From NCBI GenBank assembly GCA_963971225.1, contig CAXARI010000010.1, forward strand, positions 1 to 64,000: 64,000 bases of DNA, written 5' to 3'. The notes beneath the pieces are model-generated. The model saw nothing but the letters and a program-made list of their open reading frames with translations. It ran no database searches and was not told the origin of the DNA. Source of the DNA: Melieria omissa. Taxonomy: Eukaryota > Arthropoda > Insecta > Diptera > Ulidiidae. The number at the start of each line of letters is the position of its first letter. Within the stretch, counting starts at the first letter, position 1. Positions 1 to 11,354 of this stretch are shown here, piece after piece. A program made the translations under genes and the position numbers.

Positions 1-255
1 GGCAGCTGATCTAAAACTCTTCCCATTCACAATAGGGCTAAACGTGGTTGCCAACTAAATAAATAACATTTATTAAGTGAGTTAAAACAGAGCGAGGTTA
101 GAAAGTTTACGTCTTTAAATAAACAACACAAGCTGTTCTATTTGTCGAAATAGTGGGCGAAGCTAGCGCTCCCATACTTTTCGGCAAACGAAAATCTGCA
201 ACATCGCCTAGATGGCGCTAAACACGCCCCCTCCCGGAGGAGGGCAACACTATGA

Positions 256-1456
256 CATTCACAAACTATTATTAAAATTACAGGAGTTAGAGGACTTATG
301 TCTTACCCTCAAAGAAGAAAATAAGTCCCTTAAAAATGAACTTAAAAACATAAAACCATAAATGAAAGGCCGACTGCAAATGTAGAAAAGCCTGGAATTG
401 AATATCATACTGATGAAGAAGAACTAGAAAAAGAAACCGGATGGGTACTCAAACTATCTAAAAGAGCAAACAAAAAAAGAAAAATGGAATCGTCACCCGA
501 AATTGATCCACCAGTGACAAAAGAACGGGTACATTCAACAGAACTACGGCCACCTCCAATAATATTAACAAATATGGAAATTAGCCATCAACATCTTCAT
601 AAAATTCTTAAAGAAAATTGTAAGAAAAACTTCTCAATAAAACTGATGGGAAAAAACACGTATAAAATTAACGTTTTCGATAGCCATGACTACAGAACAA
701 CCACTAAACTATTCACTGAGTCAATGCTGTCTTGGCACTCATATCAAAACAAGCAAACGAGACAATTAAGAGTAGTGGTCAAAGACCTCCATCACACTTG
801 CCAACCGGAAGATATCATTGAAGACTTGATAAGTCAGGGCTTAAAAGCTACAAATGCGTATAAAAACTAAAGTGGAAAACCAAAGAACCTCTAAACATGT
901 TTACACTATGCTTTGACCCGAGTGAAGACATCAAGAAAATTTATGAAATCAAACAAATACTTAACACTATTGTGAGAATTGAACAGCTGAAACCATCCAA
1001 ACTGATCCCGCAATGTAAGTCATGTCAGGGGTATATGCATACCAAAAATTATTGCTGCAAGCCACCAAAGTGTGTAAAGTGCGCTGGCGACCATGCTACA
1101 ATTGAGTGCAAGAAACCAGACAAAGAACCACCGAAATGCTGTAATTGTGGGCAAAATCATCCAGCTAGCTATAGAGGGAGCCAAGGATTTACAAAAACTT
1201 CGAAAGAAAACCGTTGCTAATCGCAACGAGGCAGATGGTAAAAATCCAGTAAGGAAAAATCAATTCGTTCCAATTATAAAAAGCCAACCCACAGCAGTTA
1301 AGGATGGGAAAACTTTCGCAGATGTACTAGCTAATAACGGAAATACCTCTAACCAAGATATGCTAGCTCAAATCCTATCAAAAATGGATAAGCAGATTTC
1401 CTTCAATGAGCTACTGCTAACCCGCATTAAAAAACTTGAAAGAGTATTTAAGTATA
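256..1456 (+). pseudogene. Jockey-like ORF1 (gag-like, CCHC knuckles), frameshifted
   Basis: The coding trace starts with a leucine-rich, coiled-coil-like stretch (about 256-360). After a frameshift it continues at 484-870 (128 codons), then in another frame at 897-1220 with three cysteine knuckles (CKSCQGYMH..., CVKCAGDHATIEC, CCNCGQNHPASYRG). It continues in a third frame to about 1456. The first and third knuckles sit on degraded sequence. In copy 1 the third knuckle ends RGS instead of RGC. Jockey-clade ORF1 proteins bind RNA and localise the RNP; here at least three frame changes break the protein, all shared with copy 2 (44588-45790). Confidence 0.75.
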
Positions 1457-1461
1457 ACACA

Positions 1462-4040
1462 ATGAACAAAAATATAAAAATAATGGCTTGGAATGCAAAT
1501 GGTGTCTTGAAGCATAAACAAGAGCTCGAACTAGTGCTGAGTAAGGAGAAAATCGATATTTGTCTAATATCTGAAACTCACTTAACCACCCAAATGTTTA
1601 CCGTATTCCCTGGATATAACATGTATTGCTCAAATCATCCACTAAACAATGCAAGAGGAGGCAGTGCTGTTTTAATAAAAAAAACGATAGACCATTTCGA
1701 AGAAGAAATAATGAGCACACCAGCGTTTCAGGCCACAACAGTTGCCGTTAAATTTTGCAAAACTGATCTCTTGGTGACGGCATTATATAGCCCACCAAAA
1801 CATAACATAAAGTCAACAGACTACAAGCAGCTTTTCGAAAAATACAAAGGAAGATCCATCATTGGTGGAGACTTTAATGCAAAGCATGTTAACTGGGGAT
1901 CTCGCCTGACAACAACTAAAGGTCGCGAGTTATGGAAAGCATCCCAACAGGCTGGCTGCCAAATAATTTCAACCGGCAATCCAACCTATTGGCCATCAGG
2001 TTTGATATCTGTTGAAGACGGGTTAGATCTAAATTCAGATCACTCGCCAATATTTATGACCATTTATGGTGAATTAAAAGCCAGCGAACAAAATCTTACT
2101 CTCACAAACAAATTTACTGACTGGGAGTTCTTCAAATATAAACTAGACAAATACATAGATATCACTAGCCCAATCAGAAACACTGACGACATTGAAGACG
2201 AAACAATCAAGTTGACAACACAAATTCAAAGAGCTGCTTGGCTAAGTACACCCGAAATCAGTCCAAAAATTGCCCAACAAAAATACCCGCGTGAAGTACT
2301 AGAGCTTATAAAGGAAAAAAGGACATTACGAAGAAAATGTCAGTCGATTAGGTCACCTTCACTCAAAAAGGAATTAAATAGACTCACTAAACTTTTAAAG
2401 GACAAGATACAAAAACACAAAAATAAAACTCTAAACATTAAATTACAAAACTTATCGGCTGAAAAAATATCAAATTATTCCCTTTGGAAGACTATGGCGT
2501 GCTTGAAGAGACCAACTTCTCATAATCCCCCAATTAAACAATTAAATAGCTCCCAAACCTGGGCAAAAAGCGATTCGGAAAAAGCTGATGTGTTTGCGCA
2601 ACACCTTAAAAGAATTTTTCAACCCTTTGGAAGAGCAAACAGTTTCACTCCACCTTCCACTGCCCAAGAATCCACTGAAATCGCACCTTTTACTCCTGAC
2701 GAGGTCGTCCATCAAATCACAAAACTAAAACTAAAGAAAAGTCCGGGTTTTGACCTAATCACTGCAGACGTACTAAAAAATTGGTCGACTAAAGCCGTAA
2801 TAAAACTGACATCGTTAATGAATGCTTGTACAGACCTAAAATATATACCACTGCACTGGAAGGTGTCTGAAATAATAATGATTGCAAAGCCGGGAAAAAA
2901 CCCTAACGAAACTACTTCTTACCGCCCAATTGCATTATTGCCAGTAATGGGCAAACTATTCGAAAAATTATTTGCCAAGCGCTTGAAAGAAATAATTGCT
3001 TATAAACAATTTTATACAAACGTATTACAAAATGGCACCAAAAATATACAAATAAAAAGACAAATTTCTTTGGTCACAAAAAATGACTCACACCAGCTAC
3101 ACTGGCAATTTGAAATCAACTAGAACAACAACCCCGTTTTAGAAATTTATATGGAGGAAAAAGTACCTTCCTGATCAAGCTTGGGCCCTACTAGTAGGCC
3201 CCAAGGTTGCAATTTTGCAATAATATTAGTGTAATTCTGTGCATGTGTTTCTACCGGCTCTCCCAGTTTCACATCGCTTAATCGTTGCCAATACTGTATC
3301 TACTTTACACGTCTGATTTACCAACCCCCAAAACATGTAAAGTAGCCACATTTGCTGACGACACATGCATCTTAGCCGTTGGCCCAAACAATGAAGAATC
3401 TACCTTAAAATTGCAAGCTTCAATAGATGAAGTCGTTGCCTGGACTGAAAAGTGGAACATCAAATTAAACGAGACCAAATCTGTGCATGTTGACTTTACA
3501 AATAAGAAATTGGACTACAATCCAGTGAAAATATCTGCAGCTGTCGTCCCCTATAGTAACACTGCCAAATATTTGGGTATGACTTTAGACTCAAAGCTCA
3601 AATGGAAGGAACATGTCAAAATTAAAGCAACTGAACTTAACCTCAAGTTACAAAAACTCCAATGGCTAATTGGCAGAAATTCCAGGCTGTCGATACAAAA
3701 CAAACTTTTGATTTATAACCAAGTGTTAAAGCCAGTGTGGACGTACGGCATTCAACTGTGGGGATGCACTGCTAAGTCCAACATTGAAAGTATACAACGT
3801 TTCCAAAACAAGGTGCTAAGAGGTGTGGTAAACGCACCATGGTATGTACGGAACGATGACTTGCACAGCGACCTTAAGGTGAAAAAGGTAGCTGACACAA
3901 TCTTTCTCTTTGCCACTAAACATGACAAAAGAATACAACTCCATACAAATGCAGAAGCATCGGTTCTCATCGATGAAGCCACCAATATAAGAAGATTAAA
4001 AAGAACCAAGCCACGAGATCTCGTGGTTAATTTCCTGTGA
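1462..4040 (+). pseudogene. Jockey-like ORF2 (APE endonuclease + reverse transcriptase), broken
   Basis: The ORF2 start is taken as the ATG at 1462 because copy 2 has a separate ORF here. Endonuclease landmarks are IMAWNANGVL, ISETHLT, YSPPKH, GGDFNAKH and SDHSPIF. The segment holding DLIDFF in copy 2 is deleted in copy 1. RT motifs include KSPGFDLI, YRPIALLPVMGKLFEKL and, after a non-coding gap, TFADDTCILAV near 3350. Between the stop at 3123 and the ORF at 3285-4040, the RT blocks that should carry the first catalytic aspartate are missing or degenerate. In copy 1 the reading frame runs from ORF1 into ORF2 (1093-3123), an artefact of a single lost base. Confidence 0.8.
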
Positions 4041-4079
4041 ATTCAATATAAAACAAACAGAATTATATTACTTGTTGGC

Positions 4080-4997
<918 letters not shown>

Positions 4998-5070
4998 GAA
5001 TTTGACATTCACAGCTTTTTTGCTGGAATTCACCCACTTCGGGTATTGCTACCAAAGAAGTTGGGCTCGG

Positions 5071-5256
5071 CTATGTGTTGTGGTTTAGGAATTTGCGGGC
5101 TATTGTTGATGTTTTTAAGATTATTGCTTTTTGTATCGTTGTGTGTGTTTTTGGGTCTATGTCTATTGCCTTTAGATGTTTTGTAAATGATTTGGTTGTT
5201 ATTCCTGTTACCGACATGACTATTGGTGTTACGCTAACTTGATTTTGACGCCACAT
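5071..5256 (-). pseudogene. R4/Dong-like ORF, C-terminal end separated by insertion
   Basis: About 60 codons (MWRQNQVSVTPIVMSVTG... to KFLNHNT) form the C-terminus of the R4/Dong protein. The same residues follow KKYEQLAIEIKEMW without interruption in the truncated copy at 38064-38285, which shows how 5256 and 11355 were once joined. The stop is followed by the 75-bp 3' UTR and the TTA array. Confidence 0.85.
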
Positions 5257-5259
5257 TTC

Positions 5260-5525
5260 TGTAGGAAAAACACGTGCGCACGGTTTATTATTTCAAAACA
5301 ATTTATTTATTGTTCCTTTGGTTACACAAATGTATTATAATTTAATTACAATAGGTGGAAATTGGCTGGCACTTAGCGGTGCTTACACTTGGCGATCACG
5401 GCAACAACTGCCGCGCTTTTGTATGGACGTTTCCGTTTGTCTTGTTCGTTTTGGTGTTGCCACCTCTTTCTTTATTTAACTCTCTCCTTTCTCCTTTCTA
5501 GGCACTTCCTAATCCCCTTCCCACA
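5260..5525 (-). repeat. 3' LTR of the Gypsy element (266 bp)
   Basis: Begins TGTAGGAAAAACACG and ends CCCTTCCCACA on the plus strand. It matches the other LTR over its full length by eye. Left flank ends in TTTC. Confidence 0.93.
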
Positions 5526-5561
5526 ACCGGCCGTCCTGACCTATTATTCGACCCCGAATAA

Positions 5562-8500
5562 CTAGACCCAACGTTTCATATTTTCGGCTACTGTTGTGGT
5601 TCTGTTTTGTCCTTCCGTGTTTCCCACTTTCTGTACCTCATATCTCCCGTGCTGTAACTTTGCTGTTACCTTATATGGTCCAAGATATTTCGGTCTCAAT
5701 TTCATGGCCGTCCCCAACTGAGTCTTTTTAATCGCTACTAAGTCATTTAAGTTATAATCGATTTCTATTTTTCTATTTTTGTTAAAAGTCTTACAGTTTT
5801 CATTTTGTATTTTTCTTATATTTTCTTGGGCATTTTCTCTTGCTTCATTTCTTTCGGTGTTTAATTCGTCTACCTCTAAGTCATTCAAAATATTTCGTAA
5901 GTCTGGGAAATCTGCTATACGCATGTCTAGTCCTGTAAGGATTTTGAAAGGTGTTGTTTTCGTGCTTCGGGGTGCAGTGTTATTTATAACTTGTTGCACT
6001 TTTGGCACGTGTTTATACCATTGGGCCGCGTTACCCTGACACCTTTTTGCAAGCATTGGAATAACCGTTTTGTGGACGCGCTCCACCTGTCCATTGCCGC
6101 GAGGTACCCCTGTTGCAATCAGCAAGTGTTGGACGTTTTCGCGATTGCAATACTCCTTGAAAGCGTTTGATGTAAACGCCACCCCTCTGTCTGATACGAT
6201 CCGTCTTGGGTTCCCAAAGATTGTCGCCTGTTTTTCTAACTTATCGATAACTTCCTCCACCCCCGTAGACTTCGTTGGGTATAGCCAAACGAATTTTGAA
6301 AATCCATCTACTATCACGAGAATGTGGTTATACCTTTTGCGCGTTTCTGTTAACGGCCCAACGTGGTCGATGTGGTACGTCCCTAAGGGTTCGGAGGCTT
6401 TATCGATTGGCGTCAATAACCCTTCCTTTTTCCCTCTTTTCGCGTCTATTATGATGCATTCGACGCAACTTTTAACCGCATTACCCACTTTTTCTTTCAA
6501 GTTTGGTATGTAATAATTTTTCTCTACTAGCTCCTGAGTTTTTTTGACCGCGTAATGCCCCTGATTATGTGCCAATTTTATTATTTCATTTTCCATTGCA
6601 GCGGGTACTACCAACAGCTCCTTGATGGGGTCGTAATACACCAATTCATTCCTCAAAAAAAAATTTTCGTAATCCCCGGATTTAAGGATTGTCCTTATTG
6701 CTCTTACCCAGTCGTCCTGTATTTGCGCTTCTCTAAGCCTAAATTTTAGCGAATCTTCAGCTAGAAGGCAATACACGCGACTCAAGGCATCCACGTGCTT
6801 CATGCGAGAACCTGCTCTGTGCTCTACCACATAGTTGTATTCTTGTAGATACATTGCCCACCTCATGATTCTATCTGGTACGTCTTGTTTCTTTACTGTC
6901 ATTGCAAAAGCATTGCAATCACTCACGATTTTGAACTTGATGTCTTTCAGGTAAATTCGCCATTTTTTTAGTGCCTTTACTACGGCTAATACCTCGAGTT
7001 CGTACGCGCTATACCGTTCTTCAGCTGGTGTGGTCTTACGACTCATGAACTCGACTGGGTGTAGCAATCGGTCTTCCGAGTCTCTTTGCAACAAAACTGC
7101 ACCATACCCATGTTTTGAGGCATCCGCGTGTACTTCTGTCTCCGCTATTGGGTTAAACAATTTAAGGGCGGGTGTATTCACTAACGCGTGCTTTAACTCT
7201 TCAATTGCCAACAACTGTTCCTCGCTCAATCTAAACTTTTCGTCCTTTCTCAACAAATCTGACAGTGGTTTAGCGACTACTGCGTAATTTGGCACGAAAC
7301 GTCTAAAGAATGACGTTAACCCCAAAAATCGTTGTACTTCCTTCCTATTTGTGGGTATAGGAAAGTTTTTAACGGCCTTTGTTTTCTCTTCTGATGGCAA
7401 AATGTTCCCGTTTTCAATAATGTACCCCAAGAAACTAATTTGCCTTTTCAGAAACTGGCACTTCTCCCACCTGATTTGCAGTCCACATTCACTCGCGCGC
7501 TCAAGGACTATCTGTAATTTTCGGAGACCTTCAGTTTCATCCTTAGCGGGAATGACGATGTCGTCCATGTATACAATTACGGTACCATCCTTAAGTAAAT
7601 CTTGAAAAATCGCGTGAATATATCGGCAAAACACTGCCGGTGAATTTGTAACCCCAAATGGTACAAAACAAAATTCATATTGGCCACTGTGGGTCACAAA
7701 CGCAGTGTACTTTCGAGAATTGTGTTCAATCGGGACATGGAAAAACCCATTTTTAAGATCAAGTGTGGTAAAGACCTTTGCACCCTGCAACTTGTCTAAC
7801 ACTTCATCCACCAAAGTCATTGGAAAGTTATCCCTCACGATTTTCTCGTTAACTTTGCGAAAATCGCAACAAAATCGTTTGGTCCCATTCTTCTTCGTCG
7901 TCAGTACGACCGGAGACGCGTACTCCGATGTACTCTCCTGAATTATGCCATCGCCCAGCATAATGGCCACCTGTTCATCTATATAGCGTTGGTCAGCGTA
8001 CGATACGCGACGAGGGCGCTGATAAACGGGCCGGTCATCTGATAAAACGAGCTTCATTTGTATCGGCGAAACCTTTGGTTTCTCTGGCTTGTACGCGGCT
8101 ATCAGTGCCTCTACAATTTCTGCTTCGCATTTCTCTAAGTGTGCCAAATCATTGTTCTCAGATTCCTTTTCTAACCCCGATTCTGCGGCCAACCACAATT
8201 GTGCAAATTCCTCCTTCAGGCCATTTTCACTCTCAGCTGCCATAAGGTTTGCCTCTACTACTCTTGCTGCGTCGGCACTTTCTCTAGCGTTTCCCCCGTG
8301 GACTGACGGCACAGCTCCACCTGACGCACGTTCCCGTAAAACCTCACCGGGGCTTGACTCAACCACTTCCATATCTCTGTTCCCGAAACCATTGAAGCCT
8401 GACACAACCGCTTTACTACCAACCTTCACAACATCTTTTTGGACTGGCACAACCACTCCAGCACCACACTTTGCAATCTCGCTACCCCAAGCAGATTCCT

Positions 8501-9869
8501 CGCTTACCGTGCCCCTCTCGGCTACGGCCTTCTCAACCACCGCATTCTTTGGTTTTCGAAACTCAACGCTCCCTTGCCTAAAGACTAACTCCACGTCCTT
8601 AAGAACGTCATTACCAATCATCGCAGCATACGGTATGTCTCTTTCCTTTACGATGTGAAAGGTTATCCTTAACACCACCTCGTCAATGGCTATTTCGGCC
8701 TCGAAGCTGCCTAATGTCGTAAGCTTGCCTCTACCTACTCCAACCAATTGACGCTTTTCCTGACTGAGTTCTATATCGCCTAGCGACATGAGGGTATCGT
8801 ATCTCATCAAGCATGTATCGGCTCCGGTATCCACTAGAGCACTAAAAGTAAAACCGCTAATCGTCACGTCGATGAAAATCATACCGCCATCTTTCTCACC
8901 TTTATATCGATGGGCCAACGTATTTACCCGTTCCTTTTTTACTGACTCATTTGTCACCTCTTTTTTACATTCACGCGCAAAATGACCTTTTTGTTTGCAC
9001 TTAAAACAAATAACGTTGTCTGAACCTGCATTTGGACACTCCTTGGCCAAATGGCCTTCGCTGTCGCATTTAAAACACTTTCTTTTCTGCTGGGTTTTCT
9101 TGCCTGAGTTCCTATCTGAGAATACCTGAGCTACGTTCGACTTATTTGACGATACTTGTGAACCTCTTATTTTTTCATACACGCGTATCTGCTCTTTCAG
9201 TTCCTTAACGCTCTTGGCCTGATACAACATGCTTTTATTCGCTCGGGTATCGGGTAGTCCCTCTATGAAATATTCCAAAACGCTTTTTTCGTCCAATGCG
9301 ATAGCTTTTCCCATCTCTATTATGGCGTATAAGTATTCCTGAAAACTTTCTTTTGTACTTTTTCGCCTGTTTCTTAATGCTCTGTGCACCTCTGAGGCAC
9401 ATAGCTTTTCCCCGAATTCCTCGACCAGCGCCTGCTTTAGATTACCCCATCCTTTAACGCCTACCATACCGCGAACAAAAAGCTTAGCGGCCCCTTTTAG
9501 CAACTGTTTGGCGTACACGTACCTTTGTAAGTCATTCCAGCCCACCGTGTCAGCTACGTCATCAAACTCCGCGGCCCAGCGGTTCACGTCTTGATCACTG
9601 TCCCCCGAAAATGACGAAACACCATCTTCCACATCTCGCAACGTAAACATCACCTTAAGTGCCCCAGCTAGATTTGTTGTTGCGTCCGCGTACAATGAAT
9701 TTGACGACTCATTGTCACTTTCTAGTTCTTCCTGATCGTTTTCACCAACCATATGCTGTAACAAACGCAATTGTAATTCCTTTTTCCTCCCAGTTACACT
9801 TAAGTTAAGCTCCCTCAGCTTATCCTTCAGCATCTCTACCGTCATTGCCCTAATCGTGTCAACGTCCAT
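5562..9869 (-). CDS. gag-pol: Gypsy gag-pol polyprotein, 1435 aa, intact
   Basis: Domains in order: an N-terminal SAP-like helix-turn-helix (residues ~8-42, LKDKLRELNLSVTGRKKEL); a retrotransposon gag core (~80-245); two CCHC knuckles (CFKCDSEGHLAKEC and CFKCKQKGHFAREC, ~265-300); an aspartic protease (ALVDTGADTCL, ~345); a ~200-residue low-similarity spacer; RT with VYMDDIVIPA (~770); RNase H (HADASKHGYGAVL); an integrase with an HHCC zinc site (HNQGHYAVKKT...CVEC) and DDE core (IDHVGPL, VSDRGVAFTS, NGQVERVHK); and a GPYKV motif near the C-terminus. No internal stop or frameshift is seen. The ATG at 9869 is the first in frame and follows the leader. A SAP domain at the start of a Gypsy gag is uncommon and may help nuclear or DNA tethering (inference). 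Confidence 0.93.
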   Translation of the reverse strand: MDVDTIRAMTVEMLKDKLRELNLSVTGRKKELQLRLLQHMVGENDQEELESDNESSNSLYADATTNLAGALKVMFTLRDVEDGVSSFSGDSDQDVNRWAAEFDDVADTVGWNDLQRYVYAKQLLKGAAKLFVRGMVGVKGWGNLKQALVEEFGEKLCASEVHRALRNRRKSTKESFQEYLYAIIEMGKAIALDEKSVLEYFIEGLPDTRANKSMLYQAKSVKELKEQIRVYEKIRGSQVSSNKSNVAQVFSDRNSGKKTQQKRKCFKCDSEGHLAKECPNAGSDNVICFKCKQKGHFARECKKEVTNESVKKERVNTLAHRYKGEKDGGMIFIDVTISGFTFSALVDTGADTCLMRYDTLMSLGDIELSQEKRQLVGVGRGKLTTLGSFEAEIAIDEVVLRITFHIVKERDIPYAAMIGNDVLKDVELVFRQGSVEFRKPKNAVVEKAVAERGTVSEESAWGSEIAKCGAGVVVPVQKDVVKVGSKAVVSGFNGFGNRDMEVVESSPGEVLRERASGGAVPSVHGGNARESADAARVVEANLMAAESENGLKEEFAQLWLAAESGLEKESENNDLAHLEKCEAEIVEALIAAYKPEKPKVSPIQMKLVLSDDRPVYQRPRRVSYADQRYIDEQVAIMLGDGIIQESTSEYASPVVLTTKKNGTKRFCCDFRKVNEKIVRDNFPMTLVDEVLDKLQGAKVFTTLDLKNGFFHVPIEHNSRKYTAFVTHSGQYEFCFVPFGVTNSPAVFCRYIHAIFQDLLKDGTVIVYMDDIVIPAKDETEGLRKLQIVLERASECGLQIRWEKCQFLKRQISFLGYIIENGNILPSEEKTKAVKNFPIPTNRKEVQRFLGLTSFFRRFVPNYAVVAKPLSDLLRKDEKFRLSEEQLLAIEELKHALVNTPALKLFNPIAETEVHADASKHGYGAVLLQRDSEDRLLHPVEFMSRKTTPAEERYSAYELEVLAVVKALKKWRIYLKDIKFKIVSDCNAFAMTVKKQDVPDRIMRWAMYLQEYNYVVEHRAGSRMKHVDALSRVYCLLAEDSLKFRLREAQIQDDWVRAIRTILKSGDYENFFLRNELVYYDPIKELLVVPAAMENEIIKLAHNQGHYAVKKTQELVEKNYYIPNLKEKVGNAVKSCVECIIIDAKRGKKEGLLTPIDKASEPLGTYHIDHVGPLTETRKRYNHILVIVDGFSKFVWLYPTKSTGVEEVIDKLEKQATIFGNPRRIVSDRGVAFTSNAFKEYCNRENVQHLLIATGVPRGNGQVERVHKTVIPMLAKRCQGNAAQWYKHVPKVQQVINNTAPRSTKTTPFKILTGLDMRIADFPDLRNILNDLEVDELNTERNEARENAQENIRKIQNENCKTFNKNRKIEIDYNLNDLVAIKKTQLGTAMKLRPKYLGPYKVTAKLQHGRYEVQKVGNTEGQNRTTTVAENMKRWV

Positions 9870-10221
9870 CTCCCAAATTTTAAGATTTATAATTCAAATG
9901 CCAGGATATAAAAATCAAATTACAATATCAAGATCAAATTACAGAGTTGAAACTTAACCACTTTAATTTTCACATAAATTTGTAAGCCATTCCCTTCACT
10001 GCAATGCAAACCAAAATACAAACTAAGAACTTATACATATAAATATGTGTCGCTCACGCTCCTTTTCGTTGCTGTTTTCTCTGCTGTTAGCTTCGCTGTC
10101 GCTTTCGCAACTGCGCTGCTCTTTCCTCCCCGTTCACGCTGCTTCGCTTTCCTAGGCTGTTGACCGTTTGCTGTACTCTGATTGGCTCTCCTCTACGTAT
10201 GCCTTCGCCTTTTTACCGCGT

Positions 10222-10545
10222 ACTCTCGGCGTCGCGTTGCTTGTCGCCTTTCCTTTGGTGTTGTTGTTGTTTTGTGTTTTTATCGCGCACTCTCGGCGTC
10301 GCGTTGCTTGTCGCCTTTTCTTTGGTGTTGTTGTTGTTTTGTGTTTTTATCGCGCACTCTCGGCGTCGCGTTGCTTGTCGCTTTTTGGTGTTGTTGTTGC
10401 TTTGTGTTTTTATCGCGCACTCTCGGTGTCGCGGTGCTTGTCGCTTTTTGGTGTTGTTGTTGCTTTGAGTTTTGATCGCGTACTCTCGGCGTCGCGGTGC
10501 TTGTCGCTTTTTGGTGTTGTTGTTGCTTTGTCTTTGCGCGTGCGC
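10222..10545 (-). repeat. Leader tandem array 1, five units of 63-67 bp
   Basis: Units restart at 10222, 10289, 10356, 10419 and 10482 with ACTCTCGG(C/T)GTCGCG. They end in a GTTGTTGTTG-rich tract. The first two intervals are 67 bp and the next two 63 bp, owing to a small deletion. The array lies in the untranslated leader between the 5' LTR and gag; the short ORFs through it are repeats, not genes. Confidence 0.9.
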
Positions 10546-10640
10546 ACGCTCAGATCCTTCTAGATGAAATTCACAAGTAACGGTAACTTTTCCGCTTAAA
10601 AAGTACCGGTTCTTTTTTCCTGCGCGACTGTACACGTCCC

Positions 10641-10970
10641 GCGGAGCACCCTAACAACAACACAATCACTGCGCAATTTTGCTGTTTCGCACCAGCTTTC
10701 GGCTGTATGTCCAGCGGAGCACCCGACAGCACTAACGCCGCGCGATTTTGTTGTTTCGCACCAGCTTTCGGCTGTATGTCCAGCGGAGCACCCGACAACA
10801 CTAACGCCGCGCGATTTTGTTGTTTCGCACCAGCTTTCGGCTGTATGTCCAGCGGAGCACCCGACAACACTAACGCCGCGCGATTTTGTTGTTTCGCACC
10901 AGATTTCGGCAGTATGTCCAGCGGAGCACCCGACAACACTAACGCCGCGCGATTTTGCTGTCTCGCACTG
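10641..10970 (-). repeat. Leader tandem array 2, units of ~69 bp
   Basis: GCGGAGCACCC restarts at 10641 (degenerate), 10714, 10783, 10852 and 10921, a 69-bp period for the last four. Each unit contains AACGCCGCGCGATTTTG and CACCAG(C/A)TTTCGGC. It is a second, unrelated tandem array in the same leader. Confidence 0.9.
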
Positions 10971-11068
10971 AATGCAAAACTGTTTTTTTTTCCCAGAATT
11001 GGCGCGCCTGTACAGTTTTTTGCGCGCAATCGTCACTCAAGTTTTTTGTTTTCCTTTTATTTTTTAAT

Positions 11069-11085
11069 TCCCGGACGAGTCCCCA
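11069..11085 (-). other. Primer binding site, tRNA-Pro type
   Basis: Three bases inside the 5' LTR, the minus strand reads TGGGGACTCGTCCGGGA. This differs by one base from the tRNA-Pro primer binding site known from gammaretroviruses. The tRNA identity is inferred from that resemblance. Confidence 0.7.
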
Positions 11086-11088
11086 ATT

Positions 11089-11354
11089 TGTAGGAAAAAC
11101 ACGTGCGCACGGTTTATTATTTCAAAACAATTTATTTATTGTTCCTTTGGTTACACAAATGTATTATAATTTAATTACAATAGGTGGAAATTGGCTGGCA
11201 CTTAGCGGTGCTTACACTTGGCGATCACGGCAACAACTGCCGCGCTTTTGTATGGACGTTTCCGTTTGTCTTGTTCGTTTTGGTGTTGCCACCTCTTTCT
11301 TTATTTAACTCTCTCCTTTCTCCTTTCTAGGCACTTCCTAATCCCCTTCCCACA
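11089..11354 (-). repeat. 5' LTR of the Gypsy element (266 bp)
   Basis: Same sequence as 5260-5525. The right flank restarts with TTTC, completing the 4-bp target duplication. It should carry the promoter for minus-strand transcription. Confidence 0.93.

Larger units (their letters stand above)
1..4079 (+). mobile_element. Jockey-like non-LTR retrotransposon, copy 1 (defective; 5' end at window edge)
   Basis: This is a two-ORF non-LTR retrotransposon of Jockey type: ORF1 has CCHC knuckles, ORF2 has an APE endonuclease and a reverse transcriptase. Position 1 corresponds to 44333 of a second, nearly identical copy, so the element or duplicated block extends left of the window. Both copies carry the same frameshifts in ORF1 and the same loss of the central RT domain, so neither can move by itself. 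Specific to copy 1 are a ~57-nt deletion in the endonuclease (near 2000) and loss of one base near 1453 that fuses ORF1 to ORF2. The 3' side runs directly into a TTA array and has no poly(A) tail. Clade assignment rests on motif recognition only. Confidence 0.85.
5260..11354 (-). mobile_element. Intact LTR Ty3/Gypsy element (single gag-pol ORF, no env)
   Basis: The element is 6.1 kb with two 266-bp LTRs that look identical and have canonical TGT...ACA ends. It has a 4-bp TTTC duplication on both sides and one uninterrupted 1435-aa gag-pol ORF. Matching LTRs and an open ORF indicate recent insertion and possible activity. It sits inside the minus-strand R4/Dong copy, so it is younger than that copy, and it is absent from copy 2. 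There is no env gene. The 5' leader (9870-11088) carries two unrelated tandem arrays. Confidence 0.92.

Noticed and set aside
1020..1226. Minus-strand ORF opposite the Jockey-like knuckles (also 45352-45558)
   Set aside because: Shadow of the coding strand; repeats in the duplicate only because the DNA is duplicated.
8089..8658. 189-codon plus-strand ORF opposite gag-pol
   Set aside because: Antisense shadow of the intact Gypsy polyprotein, Ser/Thr/Phe-rich composition.
10160..10635. Overlapping repetitive ORFs in the Gypsy leader (Cys/Val/Leu-rich or Arg/Asn-rich)
   Set aside because: They follow the 63-67-bp tandem units in several frames on both strands; no conserved start or domain.
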